Shown: positions 61,868 to 64,000 of the stretch, piece after piece
Layout: each line of letters starts with the position of its first letter
Numbering within the stretch: position 1 is the first letter of the stretch
Assembly (NCBI RefSeq): GCF_028743495.1
Contig: NZ_CP117968.1
From: Allobacillus halotolerans
GTDB taxonomy: Bacteria > Bacillota > Bacilli > Bacillales > Alkalibacillaceae
Length of the DNA stretch: 64,000 nt
Direction: 5' to 3' (one strand)
Translations under genes and position numbers: made by a program
Notes under the pieces: generated by a model
Database searches by the model: none
What the model was told of the DNA's origin: nothing
The model's input: the letters and a program-made list of their open reading frames with translations, nothing else

Positions 61868-63598
61868 TCACTGTTGACCATATTGAAAAGGGCATCCTTT
61901 TTTACGCAGCCGCTCAGCTACGTTAAAAACCGTGTAATCATTCGGATCTAAATCTTCATTCACTTCCTCCCAAAATAATGGAGTGGCTACCGTTGCATTT
62001 CCTTGTCCACGAGGGGAGTAAGGAGCGATGATTGTTTTTCCTTCAGCATGTTGTAAGAAATCAATATAAACGCGTTCGCCTCTATTTTTTTTCATTCGTT
62101 CAATCGTAAATAAGTCGGGATATTTTTGTACAAGTACTTTAGCTACTGTTTCCATGAACTCTCTCGTTTCGTCATACGTCCATGCTCCGTCCGTTGGAAT
62201 ATGGATTTGTAATCCTTTTCGTCCAGAAGTCTTAGCGATGGAGACCAACTCTTTATAATCGCATAATTCTTTGATCAGTTGGGCGGCTTTTACGGCAACT
62301 GGGAACTTGCTTTGATTTGGTGGGTCGATGTCAAATACCATTTCCCTCGGATTTTTTTCATCTAACCGATTGAAAGGGACATGAAACTCCAATGCCGCAT
62401 GATTGCCTAACCAGATCAGACTCTTTAAATCATTGCAGACAAGATGTTCATTTCCTTGGAAATATCCAGGCGCGTATTCTGGGACATGTTTTTGGTAAAA
62501 CGACTCTTCATAAATTCCGTCTGGAAAGCGAATGACCGTTAATTTTTTATTGTACAAATGGGGGAGCATCAATGGTGCAACTTTTCGTAAATGGATCAAT
62601 AAATCCACTTTCCTTGCTTTGGAAAACAGTTGTTTATCCAAATTTGAGTAGTCAATGTCTTCCGGAAGTTGGGCGAGTTGTTCTTGAACGCGGTCCCACG
62701 TACACTCTTTTGGAACTAAATCAAATCGAAACTGATTAAATAACGGTTCGCGAATTTCTCCATTGCGTGCATTCAAACAGTTTACTTCAATGCAAACGCC
62801 TTCAGGGATTTGCCAAGTGGATTGGTTCAGTTTTTGTCCATTTTCTCGGATGAATTGATTCAACGTCTGTCGGTCGTCGTCTGGAAAACCGTTTTTTACC
62901 TTACCGAGTGGAACAAGTTCTTGCTTGTCATAAACGCTAAGGTCGTAATAATCGTTCGCTTGATTCCATCCCGTAACGATGCCTTGAACCTGCCGCCAGT
63001 TTTTGATTTTTAACCATTGTTTTGAGCGTGTATTTTCTTGATAGGTTGAATCAACTTTCTTGGCTAAAATGCCTTCAGCTTGATGCAAAAATACATCTTC
63101 TTCGATGCTGGCCAAATCTTTGTATTGGGCTACCAGATTTAACCTTTTGGTCGGGTTCTTTTTGAATAGCTTCTCTAGCTGATTGCGCCTGTCTTGGTAC
63201 GTTTTTTTCTTTAATGATTTTCCGGTATGTTTCAGTAAATCAAACACATAAAGCTTGGCAGGCCGTTCCGCCGCTTTTTTTGCTATGGCCTCCGTTGATT
63301 TCATTCGACCTCGCGTTTGCAACTCAGAAAAATTGGTACGCAAATTCGTGACGGGAATCACTAATTCGCAATCGAGCAATAAAGGAAGGGCATTTTCGAA
63401 GGCGTCTTGGTTTTCTTCACAGGCTTTGATGATTTCAGGAAATTGATCATTTAATTCTTTTCCATTTCTGGACCATAAGGTAACTCTACTTGCTTTCCAT
63501 TCCAAACCACAGCGAAAACCGTCGTATTTCACTTCATAGCGCCACTGGTCGCCAATTGGCGCATCCTCGCTGTATGTGGTTAGCATTGGTTTCCACAT
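61868..63598 (-). CDS. ligD: ATP-dependent DNA ligase LigD
   Basis: A 576-residue two-domain enzyme for non-homologous end joining: an N-terminal ligase (adenylation Lys24 in EVKYDGFR) and a C-terminal archaeo-eukaryotic-primase-type polymerase (about 300-576, with FDIDPP and the conserved SGRKGLQIH). B. subtilis LigD is about 611 residues with the same domain order. Start 63598 (MWKPMLTTY) has GGTGATGG upstream; a longer frame adds 16 residues. It is divergent from ku. Confidence 0.94.
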   Translation of the reverse strand: MWKPMLTTYSEDAPIGDQWRYEVKYDGFRCGLEWKASRVTLWSRNGKELNDQFPEIIKACEENQDAFENALPLLLDCELVIPVTNLRTNFSELQTRGRMKSTEAIAKKAAERPAKLYVFDLLKHTGKSLKKKTYQDRRNQLEKLFKKNPTKRLNLVAQYKDLASIEEDVFLHQAEGILAKKVDSTYQENTRSKQWLKIKNWRQVQGIVTGWNQANDYYDLSVYDKQELVPLGKVKNGFPDDDRQTLNQFIRENGQKLNQSTWQIPEGVCIEVNCLNARNGEIREPLFNQFRFDLVPKECTWDRVQEQLAQLPEDIDYSNLDKQLFSKARKVDLLIHLRKVAPLMLPHLYNKKLTVIRFPDGIYEESFYQKHVPEYAPGYFQGNEHLVCNDLKSLIWLGNHAALEFHVPFNRLDEKNPREMVFDIDPPNQSKFPVAVKAAQLIKELCDYKELVSIAKTSGRKGLQIHIPTDGAWTYDETREFMETVAKVLVQKYPDLFTIERMKKNRGERVYIDFLQHAEGKTIIAPYSPRGQGNATVATPLFWEEVNEDLDPNDYTVFNVAERLRKKGCPFQYGQQ

Positions 63599-63676
63599 GA
63601 CCATCACCATCCTTATGTACACAAGCCTCGTAGTTATTGATACCACAGAAATGAACTCTTTACACCATTATCCAAT

Positions 63677-63706
63677 GAATAAATTCGTATGAATTCGGGA
63701 ATATAA
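63677..63706 (+). promoter_or_regulatory. Putative sigma-G promoter of ku
   Basis: GAATA (63677-63681), 18 bases, AATATAA (63700-63706). The sigma-G consensus is GHATR-N18-CATNHTA, so the -35 fits and the -10 matches five of seven. Confidence 0.35.
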
Positions 63707-63749
63707 AGAGGACCAATACTTTGATTTCGACTAGGAGGGAAGCCCCTTA

Positions 63750-64000
63750 TGCATACGATGTGGAAAGGATCCATTAGCTTTGGCCTTGTGAATATACCCG
63801 TAAAGTTGCATTCTGCGACAGAAAATAAAGATATCAAATTACGCCAACTTCATAAAGAATGTAAGACTCCGATCCGTTATAAAAAAACATGCCCAGAATG
63901 TGGACGCGATGATGTTGAAAACGATGAAATTGTTAAAGGGTTTGAATATGCCAAAGGGAAGTACGTCATTTTGACCGATGAAGAATTAGAAGAGTTAAAA
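63750..64000 (+). CDS. ku: Ku DNA end-binding protein, N-terminal fragment
   Basis: The first 83 residues of a bacterial Ku, cut by the window end. MWKGSISFGLVNIPVKLHSA is the diagnostic N-terminus, followed by a CPECGR zinc-like pair. Ku binds DNA ends and recruits LigD, divergent at 63598. AGGAGGG precedes the ATG at 63750; an ATG three codons later is an alternative. Confidence 0.95.

Overview
The window reads as chromosome of a spore-forming member of the Bacillaceae, probably a moderately halophilic or marine genus close to Halobacillus, Virgibacillus or Pontibacillus. The DNA is AT-rich, ribosome binding sites are strong (AGGAGG-like), GTG and TTG starts are frequent, and spore coat genes (cotO, a CotY/CotZ-type protein) and ku/ligD are present. 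The strongest argument is synteny recalled from Bacillus subtilis: yitS-yitT-ipi-yitU-yitV-yitW, then yjzD-med-fabHA-fabF-yjbA-trpS, yjbC-spx-yjbE-mecA-coiA-pepF-yizD-yjbH-yjbI-yjbK-yjbM-nadF-yjbO, fabI-cotO-cotZ and yjcH-yjcG-yjcF appear in nearly the same order. The genus is an inference; the family is well supported.

Layout. 1-5.8 kb: end of a CopB-type metal ATPase, the yit genes, a BsuPI-type lipoprotein, a NifU-N protein and D-amino-acid aminotransferase. 6-9.6 kb: a phnD-phnC-phnE-phnE importer for phosphonate/phosphite with a sigma-A promoter and an adjacent PhoP-type direct repeat. 9.6-14.3 kb: small coupled genes, yitU/V/W, uppP, yjzD. 14.4-22 kb: med, fabH-fabF, yjbA, a LysM-3D wall protein and trpS. 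22.9-28.3 kb: a DUF378 protein, a frameshifted katE-type catalase, a ZIP transporter and a DUF4015 glycosidase-like protein. 28.6-42.9 kb: the Spx-MecA-SpxH proteolysis and competence block, cardiolipin synthase, truncated haemoglobin, (p)ppGpp synthetase, NAD kinase and a pseudouridine synthase. 42.9-51.8 kb: RodA-like, MgtE, FabI, coat genes, DUF421 and yjcFGH. 52-55.4 kb: 5-oxoprolinase pxpB-pxpA-pxpC and an MDR reductase. 55.5-60.4 kb: a two-component system followed by two PepSY proteins, then an amidase-holin pair. 60.4-64 kb: a LytTR/DUF3021 pair, a 58-residue protein, and divergent ligD and ku (truncated by the window end).

How genes work together. Fatty-acid elongation genes (fabH-fabF and fabI) are separated by about 28 kb, yet both carry FapR-like palindromes, so they are probably one regulon. 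Spx, its adaptor SpxH and the adaptor MecA lie close together. The coat genes carry sigma-K-like promoters.

The least explained structure is repetitive and intergenic. Four separate arrays (4.4, 22.3, 31.8 and 37.2 kb) share an exact 52-bp period, and each unit can fold as a hairpin. Their sequences differ but they look like one family. A second family with a 21-bp period occurs at 12.3, 18.5 and, inverted, 61.5 kb. A long palindromic element sits after fabI. I know no named system that matches the 52-bp arrays. No CRISPR array, rRNA, tRNA, transposase or complete prophage was seen.
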